Shown here in pieces: positions 52,821 through 61,336 of a stretch of DNA of 64,000 bases (position 1 is its first letter; each line of letters opens with the position of its first letter). Both the position numbers and the translations under genes were made by a program. The notes beneath the pieces are model-generated. The model did not search any database. It saw only the letters and a program-made list of their open reading frames with translations, and had not been told where the DNA came from. Origin of the DNA: a candidate division KSB1 bacterium (GTDB lineage Bacteria > Zhuqueibacterota > Zhuqueibacteria > Thermofontimicrobiales > Thermofontimicrobiaceae); contig JAPDPQ010000014.1 of the NCBI GenBank assembly GCA_034506395.1, positions 62,001 to 126,000 on the forward strand, in the 5' to 3' direction.

Positions 52821-53216
52821 ATGAATTCTACCGTTTCCAAAATAAAAAAAGCGCTCCAGCCGATCTTTGCCAGATATCGTGATCAGATCCTCTTCTGTTA
52901 TTGCTTTGGATCGTTAGTCACCAATACATATTCGAAAAATAGCGATGTGGATCTGGCGTTTTATGTCCATCCTGATGCAGCGAATTATGACTTCAAGCTG
53001 ACTCTGTATGCAGAATGTTCTCGGGCTTTAAAACGAAATGACATCGATATCGTTATTCTAAATGATCTCCAAAATCTGATATTATCAGAATCCATTGCCC
53101 GCGATGGCATCCTGTTATACGATTCTGAACCAGAGCAGAGAGCTGCTTATGAGTTAAAAGCTATTCACAATGGCATTGACTTCCGCCATCAACGTCGTTT
53201 GGCTATGGGAATCTGA
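52821..53216 (+). CDS. mntA: MntA-type antitoxin, nucleotidyltransferase (type VII toxin-antitoxin)
   Basis: 132 residues from the ATG at 52821; an upstream frame is not conserved. Minimal nucleotidyltransferase with the GSx10DxD signature: G30-S31 and D42-V-D44 in GSLVTNTYSKNSDVD. Known for the family: MntA adds AMP units to a tyrosine of its HEPN partner and so neutralises it. The hepT gene starts one base after this stop, the standard order. Present in an accessory stretch between sugar genes, typical for such modules. Assigned from motif and pairing. Confidence 0.87.
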   Translation: MNSTVSKIKKALQPIFARYRDQILFCYCFGSLVTNTYSKNSDVDLAFYVHPDAANYDFKLTLYAECSRALKRNDIDIVILNDLQNLILSESIARDGILLYDSEPEQRAAYELKAIHNGIDFRHQRRLAMGI

Positions 53217-53217
53217 A

Positions 53218-53628
53218 ATGGAACGTATTAGACAGAAAATTGGTAGGATCAAAGAATACATAAAATACATTGAAGGCCTGGCTGACGCATGTGAGAAGAA
53301 ATTTGCCATCGACCCGGTCTATCGAGGCGCCTTACTTTATTATCTATATTTAATGGCCGATACCTGCATTGCATTAGCCGAAATGATTATCAAAGCACGA
53401 GCATTGAGACCGCCGCAATCTTACAGCGATGCGTTTGATATTCTCGGCGAGAATGAAATCCTGGATAAAGAATTTGCCTATTCTTTTGCAAAGATTGCTG
53501 GGTTCAGAAACCTATTGGCTCATGACTATGAAAAAGTCGATGCTCAAAAAATTTGCCATGATATTTTAAAGAAGATGCCTGATGTAAAGAAATTTCTCCG
53601 CCAGATCCAAAGTGCGCTGAATTTATAG
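53218..53628 (+). CDS. hepT: HepT-type HEPN toxin (RNase)
   Basis: 136 residues from the ATG at 53218. The helical HEPN domain carries the Rx4HxY motif of HepT: R97, H102 and Y104 in FRNLLAHDYE. R and H are the RNase catalytic residues and Y104 is the expected AMPylation target of MntA. DUF86-type helices precede it (IKEYIKYIEGLADACEKKF; LYYLYLMADTCIALAEMII). All features needed for activity look intact, unlike the second copy at 54.2 kb. Overall the module is a coherent type VII system. Confidence 0.88.
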   Translation: MERIRQKIGRIKEYIKYIEGLADACEKKFAIDPVYRGALLYYLYLMADTCIALAEMIIKARALRPPQSYSDAFDILGENEILDKEFAYSFAKIAGFRNLLAHDYEKVDAQKICHDILKKMPDVKKFLRQIQSALNL

Positions 53629-53770
53629 CATAATCAGAATACGAATAGTCTTAATAAATCCAACCAGGTTGTTCATAAAAAACTGGTTTGTGACACCAAA
53701 AAATATACCTTGATTTTTATTTTTAAGATATTTGATTTGAAGTCAGCCCATATTTAAAGACAATGCTTCA

Positions 53771-54247
53771 ATGCAAAAAGTGTTGGAAAAAGATCTCTCT
53801 CAAATTAATCGTTATTTCCAGGAAAAAGAGTTTGTCCTGCTAGCGTACCTGTTCGGCTCCCAGGTCGGCGGTCGAATTGGTCCCTTGAGCGATTGTGATA
53901 TCGGGATTTATCTCAGCCAGGAAATCAGCTTCGATGCGAAATATTATATGGAAGTAGATTTGCGGAAGATACTCAATATTCAGGCAGTCGATCTGGTCAT
54001 CATGAATAAAGCTCCGCTAGCGTTGAATTACAATATTATTTGTGGAAAATGTATCTATTCTGTCGAGCCAGCCATACGTGTGGAATACGAAGCGACCATT
54101 TTAAGCCAATTCTTTGATTTTTTGCCTTTCTTAAATTTCCATTATCAGAATAGCTTGAGTTCATCACGAAATGAAAAACAAATTCAGCGGAATCGAAGCG
54201 CGCTTAGAAAAACTGAAAAGCTGCTTGCAGAAATTAGAACCGTTTAA
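53771..54247 (+). CDS. mntA: Second MntA-type nucleotidyltransferase antitoxin
   Basis: 158 residues. The GSx10DxD motif is complete: G29-S30 and D41-C-D43 in GSQVGGRIGPLSDCD. DLRKILNIQAVDLVIMN and NYNIICGKCIYS continue the usual core. The C-terminus runs 77 bases into the following HEPN frame, longer than in the first module, so the tail may be read-through created by a mutation. Its partner gene is broken (next entry). Sequence around 53700-53715 upstream resembles the first module's promoter region. Confidence 0.84.
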   Translation: MQKVLEKDLSQINRYFQEKEFVLLAYLFGSQVGGRIGPLSDCDIGIYLSQEISFDAKYYMEVDLRKILNIQAVDLVIMNKAPLALNYNIICGKCIYSVEPAIRVEYEATILSQFFDFLPFLNFHYQNSLSSSRNEKQIQRNRSALRKTEKLLAEIRTV

Positions 54248-54598
54248 AGAAAAAACGCTGGCAGAAATACAGCGCGAAACCTATTTTAAAGATATCATTG
54301 AGCGCAACTTTGAAATTGCGACCCAATGTATTCTCGATATCTCCAATCGAGCTATTGCTATCGCCGAAGGTGAAAAACCCATCGATTATTTCACTGTCGT
54401 CTTCATTATAGGTGATCTGGACATTATCCCGAAAGCGTTCGCCCAAAATTAGCGCCTATCGCTGGTTTTAGAAATATATTGGTGCACCTTTATCTGTAGA
54501 TCGACTGGAATAAAATGTATGATTATTTGCAGAATTTATCAGACCTTTATCAATTTATCGGATATATTCAAAGCTGGCTCAAAAAGCAACAGCTATAA
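54171..54598 (+). pseudogene. hepT: Broken HepT-type HEPN toxin gene
   Basis: The first frame gives 93 residues ending IIPKAFAQN then TAG. From about 54440 a different frame (offset by one lost base in an A-run near 54445-54448) continues with LAPIAGFRNILVHLYL, containing R-x4-H-x-Y (RNILVHLY), but is stopped by a TAG at about 54494, after which IDWNKMYDYLQNLSDLYQF and a proper end at TAA 54598 follow. Thus one single-base deletion and one nonsense change separate it from an intact HepT. The normal cognate would be LAPIAGFRNILVHLYLxID. Certainly decayed; a sequencing error could explain one lesion but hardly both. Confidence 0.82.
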
Positions 54599-55050
54599 TA
54601 AGGCATTTTGATGCAATAACTGTAATGATTCTAAACCAAAGCACCACAATCTCATTCTCCGCTCGCTCAGTTGCTCGGTGACCTGCTAAATATTCAGATC
54701 CTGATAAGTAGTTCAATAAAATTGACCAATAACCATTGCCTGGCTGAATTCATGAATCCGTTTTTAAATGCTCATGAATGGCACCGAAATCAGTCTAACC
54801 CGCTTTTTCTCAAAAAGCGGGTTGGTGATACGAGCCGGATATAACGCCTGAAATGCCACCAGCGAAACGCCAGAAGCCAAAAGCGAATGGCGCCAGGCCA
54901 GAGGCCGAAAGCCAATATGCAAATTAAAAATCCATCATCATCCGCATCTTCCAGCTCAACAGCTTATTTAATGATTACAAAATCATATTCTTGGCTCTGC
55001 ATGTGCTTTTCGCTAGTGGTGAAATAAAAAATTTAAGTTGGCAAATTAAA
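54599..55050. other. Intergenic region before the DegT aminotransferase
   Basis: About 450 bases with no gene. A 12-bp inverted repeat lies at 54797-54823 and the following 100 bases are rich in GCCA/AAGC short motifs. No clear promoter seen. Confidence 0.5.
54797..54823. repeat. 12-bp perfect hairpin
   Basis: Arms AACCCGCTTTTT and AAAAAGCGGGTT with loop CTC. The T/A run is at the apex, not the base, so it is not a normal terminator; resembles the fold of a small palindromic repeat. Confidence 0.7.
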
Positions 55051-56223
55051 ATGGATAGATCAAATTTCAAAAAGAGAGATAACTTTCTAATTTTTGGAGC
55101 TCCGCTCATTGAGCAGCCAGAAATTGATGAAGTGGTGGCTTCCTTAAAATCAGGATGGCTTGGAACGGGTCCCAAAGTGCATCAATTCGAGGAAATGTTT
55201 CGAGCTTATAAAGGCACCAAATATGCTATGGCATTGAATTCATGCACGGCTGCATTACATCTCGCCATGCTGGCCATTGGAATTCAGCCTGGAGATGAAG
55301 TGATCGTTCCCACCATGACGTTTGCCGCTACGGCCAATGCCGTTATCCATGCGGGTGCTACGCCTGTTTTCGTGGATTGCGAACGTGACACGATGAATAT
55401 TGATCCTGAAGATATTGAACGGAAGATCACTCGAAAAACCAAAGCCATTATCCCCGTTCATTTTGCTGGTCGGCCATGTAATATGGATGCCATTTTAGAG
55501 ATTGCAAAGAAGCATCATCTGAAAATTGTCGAGGACTGCGCCCATGCCATCGAAACCGAATATCATGGCAAAAAAGCAGGGACTTTTGGTGAGATCGGTT
55601 GCTTCAGTTTTTACGTGACTAAAAATATTGTCACAGGTGAGGGCGGCATGGCAATCACCAATAATGAAGAGTACGCCAATCAGATTAAAATCCTGGCGCT
55701 GCATGGGATGAGCAAAGATGCCTGGGCAAGGTTTAGTGATTCTGGCTATAAGCACTATCAAGTGGTTTACGCAGGTTATAAATACAACATGATGGATATC
55801 CAGGCTGCCATTGGAATTCATCAATTGCCAAGAATTGAACAATACTGGCAGCGTCGCAAAATGATTTGGCAAGCATATAACGAAGCGTTTCAAGGTCTAC
55901 CAGTTGTTACACCTGCCGATCCCGAACCAAATACTCGGCATGCCTATCATCTTTATACTCTAATGCTTGACATTGATCAGCTAAATTTTTCTCGTGATGA
56001 TTTCATCAATAAAATGACTGAATATAATATCGGTGTTGGCGTCCATTATATTGCTTTGCACTTGCATCCTTATTATCAGCAGAAATTTGGTTATAAGATT
56101 AGCGACTTTCCTAATGCAGAATGGATTTCGGAGCGAACAATATCCATTCCATTATCTGCTAAGTTAGAAGAAAACGATATTCAAAGCGTTATTGAAACAG
56201 TAAAGCTAATTTTTCATAGATGA
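55051..56223 (+). CDS. DegT/DnrJ/EryC1/StrS sugar aminotransferase
   Basis: 390 residues from the ATG at 55051; an upstream TTG at 54991 adds a spurious leader. Fold type I PLP enzyme with GAPLIEQPEIDEVVASLKSGWLGTGPKV, NSCTAALHLAMLAIGIQPGDEV, TFAATANAVIHAGATPVFVD, VEDCAHAIETEY, and the PLP lysine in FYVTKNIVTGEGGMAI. It transfers an amino group from glutamate to a 4- or 3-keto NDP-sugar. It overlaps the next gene by four bases (ATGA). It could in principle supply GnnB activity for the Gfo/Idh enzyme near 5 kb, but its place in the polysaccharide locus favours O-antigen sugar synthesis. Confidence 0.94.
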   Translation: MDRSNFKKRDNFLIFGAPLIEQPEIDEVVASLKSGWLGTGPKVHQFEEMFRAYKGTKYAMALNSCTAALHLAMLAIGIQPGDEVIVPTMTFAATANAVIHAGATPVFVDCERDTMNIDPEDIERKITRKTKAIIPVHFAGRPCNMDAILEIAKKHHLKIVEDCAHAIETEYHGKKAGTFGEIGCFSFYVTKNIVTGEGGMAITNNEEYANQIKILALHGMSKDAWARFSDSGYKHYQVVYAGYKYNMMDIQAAIGIHQLPRIEQYWQRRKMIWQAYNEAFQGLPVVTPADPEPNTRHAYHLYTLMLDIDQLNFSRDDFINKMTEYNIGVGVHYIALHLHPYYQQKFGYKISDFPNAEWISERTISIPLSAKLEENDIQSVIETVKLIFHR

Positions 56224-57221
56224 ACCTTTATTTAAAATCCAGTACTGTCCCTGATGCAGCAGAGTGGGATCACATTTGGGAAAATTGTGATTATGCAACC
56301 TATTTTCATTCAAGAGAATGGGCTGAGGTATGGCAAAGATATTCCCACCGAAAGTTAAATCCAGCGCCAAGATTAATAACGTTCTCAGATGGCAAAAAAG
56401 CCCTTCTACCTTTTTCATGTCATAATAAATTAAAAGGGCTAATCCACCAGTTTATTTCTTCTCCTGCAGGGACTTTTGGAGGCTGGATTTCGATTGATAA
56501 TCTATCAGAGAATCATTTTTCAATACTATTTAAATATATTACAGACAATTATAAAAATATTGTTTGGAGAATAAATCCTTATGACTCATTTTCAGATTGT
56601 ATTAAAAATCTTGCTGATATTATGCAAGATGACACTCATGCTCTAAATTTAAAAGGAGGTTTTGATTCGATCCAAAATTATTGGGCTAATAAAAAAGATG
56701 CTGTGATAAGAAAGGCAACAAAGGCTAAAAAACATGGGATCATAATAAAAAAAACTAAGGATCATAAAGAGTGGAAATCGTATTATGATATTTATTTAGA
56801 TTCAATAAATAGGTGGGGACCTTCTGCTTCTTCTCGGTATAGTTGGCAACTTTTTCAAGAATTATTTAGCTTATCATCGCCTAATATCAGTCTCTGGTTA
56901 GCCTATTATGAAAACAAAATAATTTCTGGTGCGCTATGCTTTTACGCCAAAAAGCATGTTGTTTATTGGCACGGAGCATCGCTGTCAGAGTACTTCAATT
57001 TTCGTCCCGTGAATTTGTTGATGTATGAAATTATTAAAGATGCTTGTGAACGTGGCTTTGAATGGTTTGATTTCAATCCAAGTGGCGGTCATGAAGGAGT
57101 GCGGGCCTTTAAAAAAAGCTTCGGAGCTTTAGAATTGCCTAGCCCCGTAATTTATTTAAAAGATACAAAAGCTAAAATCATTGAGAAAGCTCTAAAAATT
57201 GTCAGGAGTATCACAAAATGA
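56220..57221 (+). CDS. GNAT/FemAB-like acyltransferase
   Basis: 333 residues. Features of the acetyltransferase group PF13480 and FemAB-like proteins: YATYFHSREWAEVWQRYSHRK near the N-terminus and, in the second GNAT half, SGALCFYAKKHVVYWHGASLSEYFNFRPVNLLMYEIIKDA then GFEWFDFNPSGGHEGVRAFKKSFGA (quoted in part). Starts four bases inside the DegT gene end (ATGA) and itself overlaps the formyltransferase gene by four (ATGA). Probably modifies an amino sugar or a glycolipid with an acyl or aminoacyl group. Base composition becomes clearly AT-rich from here onward. Confidence 0.82.
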   Translation: MNLYLKSSTVPDAAEWDHIWENCDYATYFHSREWAEVWQRYSHRKLNPAPRLITFSDGKKALLPFSCHNKLKGLIHQFISSPAGTFGGWISIDNLSENHFSILFKYITDNYKNIVWRINPYDSFSDCIKNLADIMQDDTHALNLKGGFDSIQNYWANKKDAVIRKATKAKKHGIIIKKTKDHKEWKSYYDIYLDSINRWGPSASSRYSWQLFQELFSLSSPNISLWLAYYENKIISGALCFYAKKHVVYWHGASLSEYFNFRPVNLLMYEIIKDACERGFEWFDFNPSGGHEGVRAFKKSFGALELPSPVIYLKDTKAKIIEKALKIVRSITK

Positions 57222-57904
57222 TTTATCTCTTTTGCAATACAGGATATGGTCTACCTTTTTTGCATGAGTTTATCAAATTTTCAAAAAGAAATCATGAAAG
57301 GACAACGGTTGTTTTTTCAGCTAAACGATCAAAAAAAAATAAAAACAAAATTCCATGGCGAATTTTAAGGTCAATAAATGACCAACGATTCATTCTAATT
57401 TCTAAAATTACTGCATTCAAAATGTCTATAAAATATGGTCTGAAATTTCTCTCAATTGCTAATATAAATTCTAAGTCTTTTTGTTCAAAAATTAAGAATA
57501 ATGACCATGGTATTATTGCAGGATTTAATCAAATATTTAAAAAAAATACTATTGATCGATTTAAAAGTTTAGTAAATTTTCATCCTTCATTGCTACCTTT
57601 TTATAGAGGACCAGTACCATCCTATTGGTGTTTAAAAAATGGTGAAAAATACACTGGTTACACTTTGCATAAAGTTGCCGAAGAAATTGATAAAGGTGAA
57701 ATATTATTTCAGGATGTAATTGAAATTTCAAAAATTTCCAGCGCAGATATATTAGATACAGAAATAGCGAAGTCCGCAATCCCCACTTTCAAGAATTATC
57801 TGGATTTTTTGGTGGGTAAAACAAAATTCAATAAAAAGATTCTTGATGCTTCTCAAATATATCATCATCGCGTCAATTATAAATCTTTTCCAGAAGCGAT
57901 ATAA
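57218..57904 (+). CDS. Formyltransferase-fold enzyme (probable sugar N-formyltransferase)
   Basis: 228 residues, related to methionyl-tRNA formyltransferase but short and lacking the C-terminal RNA-binding domain. Catalytic triad kept: N120 and H122 in NFHPSLLPFYRGPVPSYW and D158 in HKVAEEIDKGEILF. In O-antigen loci such proteins use 10-formyl-THF to N-formylate the 3- or 4-amino group of a dideoxy sugar. Coupled by ATGA overlap to the preceding GNAT gene, which is itself coupled to DegT. This chain is strong context for an N-formyl amino sugar. Which sugar is unknown. Confidence 0.83.
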   Translation: MIYLFCNTGYGLPFLHEFIKFSKRNHERTTVVFSAKRSKKNKNKIPWRILRSINDQRFILISKITAFKMSIKYGLKFLSIANINSKSFCSKIKNNDHGIIAGFNQIFKKNTIDRFKSLVNFHPSLLPFYRGPVPSYWCLKNGEKYTGYTLHKVAEEIDKGEILFQDVIEISKISSADILDTEIAKSAIPTFKNYLDFLVGKTKFNKKILDASQIYHHRVNYKSFPEAI

Positions 57905-57931
57905 AAGGCCAAAGAATTCTTCAATTTTTTA

Positions 57932-58564
57932 GTGAATGCCATCCATGATTATCATCTAAAAAATTTTGCAGCTAAATACTGTCATGGAAGATTGATTGAT
58001 ATTGGCTGCGGCTCAAAGCCCTATCAAAGATTATTAGCGCCTTACGTTTCTGAGCATATCGGAGTGGATCATGAAGGCACCTTGCATGAAAAATCCAACA
58101 TCGACTTATTTGGCAGCGCCTATTCTATTCCTGCCGAAGATGAATCATTTGATAGTGCTCTTTGCACGGCAGTATTAGAGCATTTAGAAGAACCAGAAAA
58201 AGCCCTTGGCGAATGTTTCAGAGTATTGAAAAAAGGAGGCTATGCGATATTTTCAATTCCATTTATATGGCATTTGCATGAAGAACCTCGTGATTTCTTC
58301 AGATACAGCAAATATGGGATAAAATACTTATTCGAAAAAGTGGGATTTGAGATTATCGAATTGAAAGCTTTATCTGGCTTCTGGGTGACATTTGGACAAT
58401 TGTTCGTCTATTATTTAAATCGTTTTCATCGAGGACCGCTAAAGCTTCTCCCGATAATCCCCATTTTAGGTATTATAATACAAGCTACAAGCTTTCTGTT
58501 AGATAAAATCGACAGATGTGAGCAGTGGACGTGGATGTATATGATCGTTGCAAAAAAAGCTTAA
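57932..58564 (+). CDS. SAM-dependent methyltransferase
   Basis: 210 residues from a GTG at 57932 with no clear ribosome binding site. Class I methyltransferase: motif I RLIDIGCGSKPYQRLLAPY, acidic D/E after strand 2 (IGVDHEG), motif IV FDSALCTAVLEHLEEPEKAL, then CFRVLKKGGYAIFSIPF. The C-terminal part has a hydrophobic segment (LLPIIPILGIIIQATSFLL). Likely methylates a sugar or lipid intermediate of the polysaccharide. Its substrate is not deducible. Confidence 0.85.
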   Translation: MNAIHDYHLKNFAAKYCHGRLIDIGCGSKPYQRLLAPYVSEHIGVDHEGTLHEKSNIDLFGSAYSIPAEDESFDSALCTAVLEHLEEPEKALGECFRVLKKGGYAIFSIPFIWHLHEEPRDFFRYSKYGIKYLFEKVGFEIIELKALSGFWVTFGQLFVYYLNRFHRGPLKLLPIIPILGIIIQATSFLLDKIDRCEQWTWMYMIVAKKA

Positions 58565-58637
58565 CTAATCTATTTATTACTGACAATATTAGATAATTCT
58601 CATAATTCAAATTTCAAATTATTAGTTACAAAGCCGA

Positions 58638-60095
58638 ATGTCACTTAGAGAATCTGCAATTTCTGGCGTCAAATGGTCAACGATTTCACAAATCGTTCGC
58701 CAAGGAACCCAGTTATTAACCACTATTATTCTTGCTCGTTTGCTTGATCCTTCCGATTTTGGTCTGCTTGGCATGGCGATGGTTGTTATTGGTTTTTTAA
58801 ATATTTTTAAAGACCTGGGAACTGCTGCAGCTATCATCCAAAAAAAAGAACTCACGCCTTCCCTTTTATCAAGTGTTTTTTGGATAAATGTCACTTTTGG
58901 GATATTGGCAACGGCTCTAATTTTTGCGGCAGCTCCTCTTGGTGCTGCATTCTATCACGAGGCTCGTATTACATCAATTTTGCAAGTGTTATCGTTAAGC
59001 TTTTTAATTTCTGGATTCAGTATATTGCATCAGGCGCTATTAGAACGTTCGCTGTCATTTGGTTACCTTGCGAAAGTAGAAATTAGCTCAGTTATTTTCG
59101 GCTCAATAGCTGGGATAGGAATGGCAACCTTGGGAGCAGGGGTATGGAGCCTGGTCGCCCAATCACTTGTCACAGCTTTATTGAATACAGCTTTATTATG
59201 GCGATTTAGTTCCTGGCGTCCCAAAGCTATTTTTAATTGGCAAGAATTAAAATCAGTCGTTCGCTATAGCTTAAATTTAGTGGGGTTCAATGTTTTTAAC
59301 TATTTTGCCAGGAATGCAGATTATATGCTCATCGGCCGCTATTTAGGTGCTCAGGATTTGGGTTATTATACGTTGGCCTATCGAATTCTATTGTTTCCCA
59401 TACAAAATATATCTGGGGTAATTAGCCGTGTTATGTTTCCCATTTATTCTCGTTTTCAAGAAGATAACAAAAGATTTGTCGACGCCTATCTCAAAGTAGC
59501 AAAGATGATTGCGTTCATTAGCTTTCCGCTAATGTTTGGTGCAATGGCCTTGGCAAAGCCTTTGATCCTTACCTTTTTAGGGCCAAAATGGGAACCCGTT
59601 GTTTTGTTGATTATTATATTAGCGCCAGTGGGATTAGTGCAATCCATTGGGACAACGACAGGCAGCATCTACCAGGCAAAAGGACACACCGATTGGATGT
59701 TCCGCTGGGGTGTTGCCGCTGGGATTATTGCAATCATCGCTTTCATGATTGGAATTCATTGGGGAATAGTAGGAGTAGCCATTGCTTATGCAATTGCTTC
59801 TATTTTAATACTTGGTTATCCAAATTTTGCTATACCGTTTCGGTTGGTTAACTTAAATTCTTTTTTCTTTCTTAGAGAACTTAAAATACCTTTGCAAAAC
59901 AGTTTTATTGTCACTTTGGTTCTTTTTATCTACAATTTTCTTTTGAAAAGCTACTTATCAAAGTTTCAGTTGCTTTTATTTGGAGCTCTTCTTGCTTTCA
60001 TGTTATATGGTATCTTATCATTAAAAAATAATAAAGAAATTGTCACAGATATTGTTGGTTTTAGTCCATTGTTATCTAAGTACTTTTTTAAATGA
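58638..60095 (+). CDS. wzx: Wzx-type lipid-linked repeat-unit flippase (MOP superfamily)
   Basis: 485 residues with about twelve to fourteen membrane helices throughout. Starts LRESAISGVKWSTISQIVRQGTQLLTTIILARLLDPSDFGLLG, the usual Wzx/RfbX opening, then GLGTAAAIIQKKELTP-type continuation (DLGTAAAIIQ) and YLGAQDLGYYTLAYRILLFPIQNI. It moves undecaprenyl-diphosphate-linked repeat units across the inner membrane. Follows the methyltransferase by 73 bases. Confidence 0.92.
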   Translation: MSLRESAISGVKWSTISQIVRQGTQLLTTIILARLLDPSDFGLLGMAMVVIGFLNIFKDLGTAAAIIQKKELTPSLLSSVFWINVTFGILATALIFAAAPLGAAFYHEARITSILQVLSLSFLISGFSILHQALLERSLSFGYLAKVEISSVIFGSIAGIGMATLGAGVWSLVAQSLVTALLNTALLWRFSSWRPKAIFNWQELKSVVRYSLNLVGFNVFNYFARNADYMLIGRYLGAQDLGYYTLAYRILLFPIQNISGVISRVMFPIYSRFQEDNKRFVDAYLKVAKMIAFISFPLMFGAMALAKPLILTFLGPKWEPVVLLIIILAPVGLVQSIGTTTGSIYQAKGHTDWMFRWGVAAGIIAIIAFMIGIHWGIVGVAIAYAIASILILGYPNFAIPFRLVNLNSFFFLRELKIPLQNSFIVTLVLFIYNFLLKSYLSKFQLLLFGALLAFMLYGILSLKNNKEIVTDIVGFSPLLSKYFFK

Positions 60096-60132
60096 CAAAT
60101 TTTAATTTATATTTTTATTAGCAAATAAAAAA

Positions 60133-61302
60133 ATGATTATTGTTGCGCATACTATTCATCCATACTTATTTAAAACTGGAACTTGGATTTATAATCAATT
60201 AATTAATGATGTAGACATTAAGCATGTTGTTCTAACAACTAAGACTGAGAATTTGGATAAATTTCCTTTTCAACCTATATATTCTACTGAAGATCTTACA
60301 AAAATAAATGAGTTCATACAAAAAGCTTCCAGAAGACTTTTAAAGCAATGTATCTCCTATTGGGTAAAAAGTAGCAAAAAGGAAGGTGTAAATATTTTGC
60401 ATTCTCATTTTGGAAATATCGGTGTTGAGAACATGTCACTTGCAAAAAAACTAAATGTCCCGCACGTAGTTTCTTTCTATGGCGCAGACTTTGGCAAGGT
60501 AATATATCACAATTCTAAATTTTTGAATCAGTATAAAAAGCTTTTTGAAAGCGTAAGTGGGGTCTTTGTTGAAGGGTTATATTCAAAAAAAACGGTGATA
60601 AATTTAGGTTGCCAGGAGGAAAAAGTTTATGTATCACACTTGGGGGTAAATCTTGCTTCAATAAATGCTATACAAAGATGTTGGAATGGTTTGGATCCCT
60701 TTAAGATCTTAATAGTTGGAACATTCACAAAAAAAAAGGGGATTATAATTTCATTAAAAGCAATTGAATTATTAATTAGAAAGCATCCTGATATAAAAAT
60801 CGAAGTGAGTTTGGTTGGTGACGCTACCAATTCAGTAGAATCTTTTCAAACGAAAAAAGAGATTTTTGAATTTATAGAAAGATCACCGCTACAAAAAATA
60901 GTTAAAAAATATGGATTTTTATCATACAGAAAATTAATAGAGATTTCCTATCAACATCATCTTTTCATGCAACTCAGCATCTTTGGGGATGATGGGGATT
61001 GTGAGGGAGGCTTTCCAGTCATTCTTACCGATATGATGGCAACGGGCATGCCAGTAATTGGAAGCGACCATTGTGATATACCTGAAATAATTAAACATGA
61101 AAAGAACGGACTAATTGTTAGTCAAAATAATATAATTCAAGCAAAAAAAGCGTTGTACAATACCATCTTAAATTATAACCTATATGCGAGTAATTGGTAT
61201 AAGTTCAATAAGGATTATCTAAAGCAAAATTTTGATGCACAGTCCCAAGCTCAGGCTAGAAAAGAAATATACAATAAAATATTGAATATTAGTCACAAGT
61301 AG
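60133..61302 (+). CDS. Glycosyltransferase family 4
   Basis: 389 residues, GT-B fold. N-terminal acceptor half: HSHFGNIGVENMSLAKKLNVPHVVSFYGADF. Donor half: ILIVGTFTKKKGIIISLKAIELLIRKHPDIKIEVSLVGDA, LSYRKLIEISYQHHLFMQLS and the conserved E-rich block GDDGDCEGGFPVILTDMMATGMPVIGSDHCDIPEII (quoted in part) that binds the NDP-sugar. Resembles colanic-acid type WcaL/AmsK enzymes. Adds one sugar to the repeat unit. Strong AT-rich codon use. Confidence 0.91.
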   Translation: MIIVAHTIHPYLFKTGTWIYNQLINDVDIKHVVLTTKTENLDKFPFQPIYSTEDLTKINEFIQKASRRLLKQCISYWVKSSKKEGVNILHSHFGNIGVENMSLAKKLNVPHVVSFYGADFGKVIYHNSKFLNQYKKLFESVSGVFVEGLYSKKTVINLGCQEEKVYVSHLGVNLASINAIQRCWNGLDPFKILIVGTFTKKKGIIISLKAIELLIRKHPDIKIEVSLVGDATNSVESFQTKKEIFEFIERSPLQKIVKKYGFLSYRKLIEISYQHHLFMQLSIFGDDGDCEGGFPVILTDMMATGMPVIGSDHCDIPEIIKHEKNGLIVSQNNIIQAKKALYNTILNYNLYASNWYKFNKDYLKQNFDAQSQAQARKEIYNKILNISHK

Positions 61303-61336
61303 ATTATAAAAAGCTAAAAATCACAATCATTTTTAA

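Noticed and set aside
55051-56223. Identification of the DegT enzyme as GnnB
   Set aside because: Its neighbours are polysaccharide genes 50 kb away from the Gfo/Idh gene. The family is too broad for that call without phylogeny.
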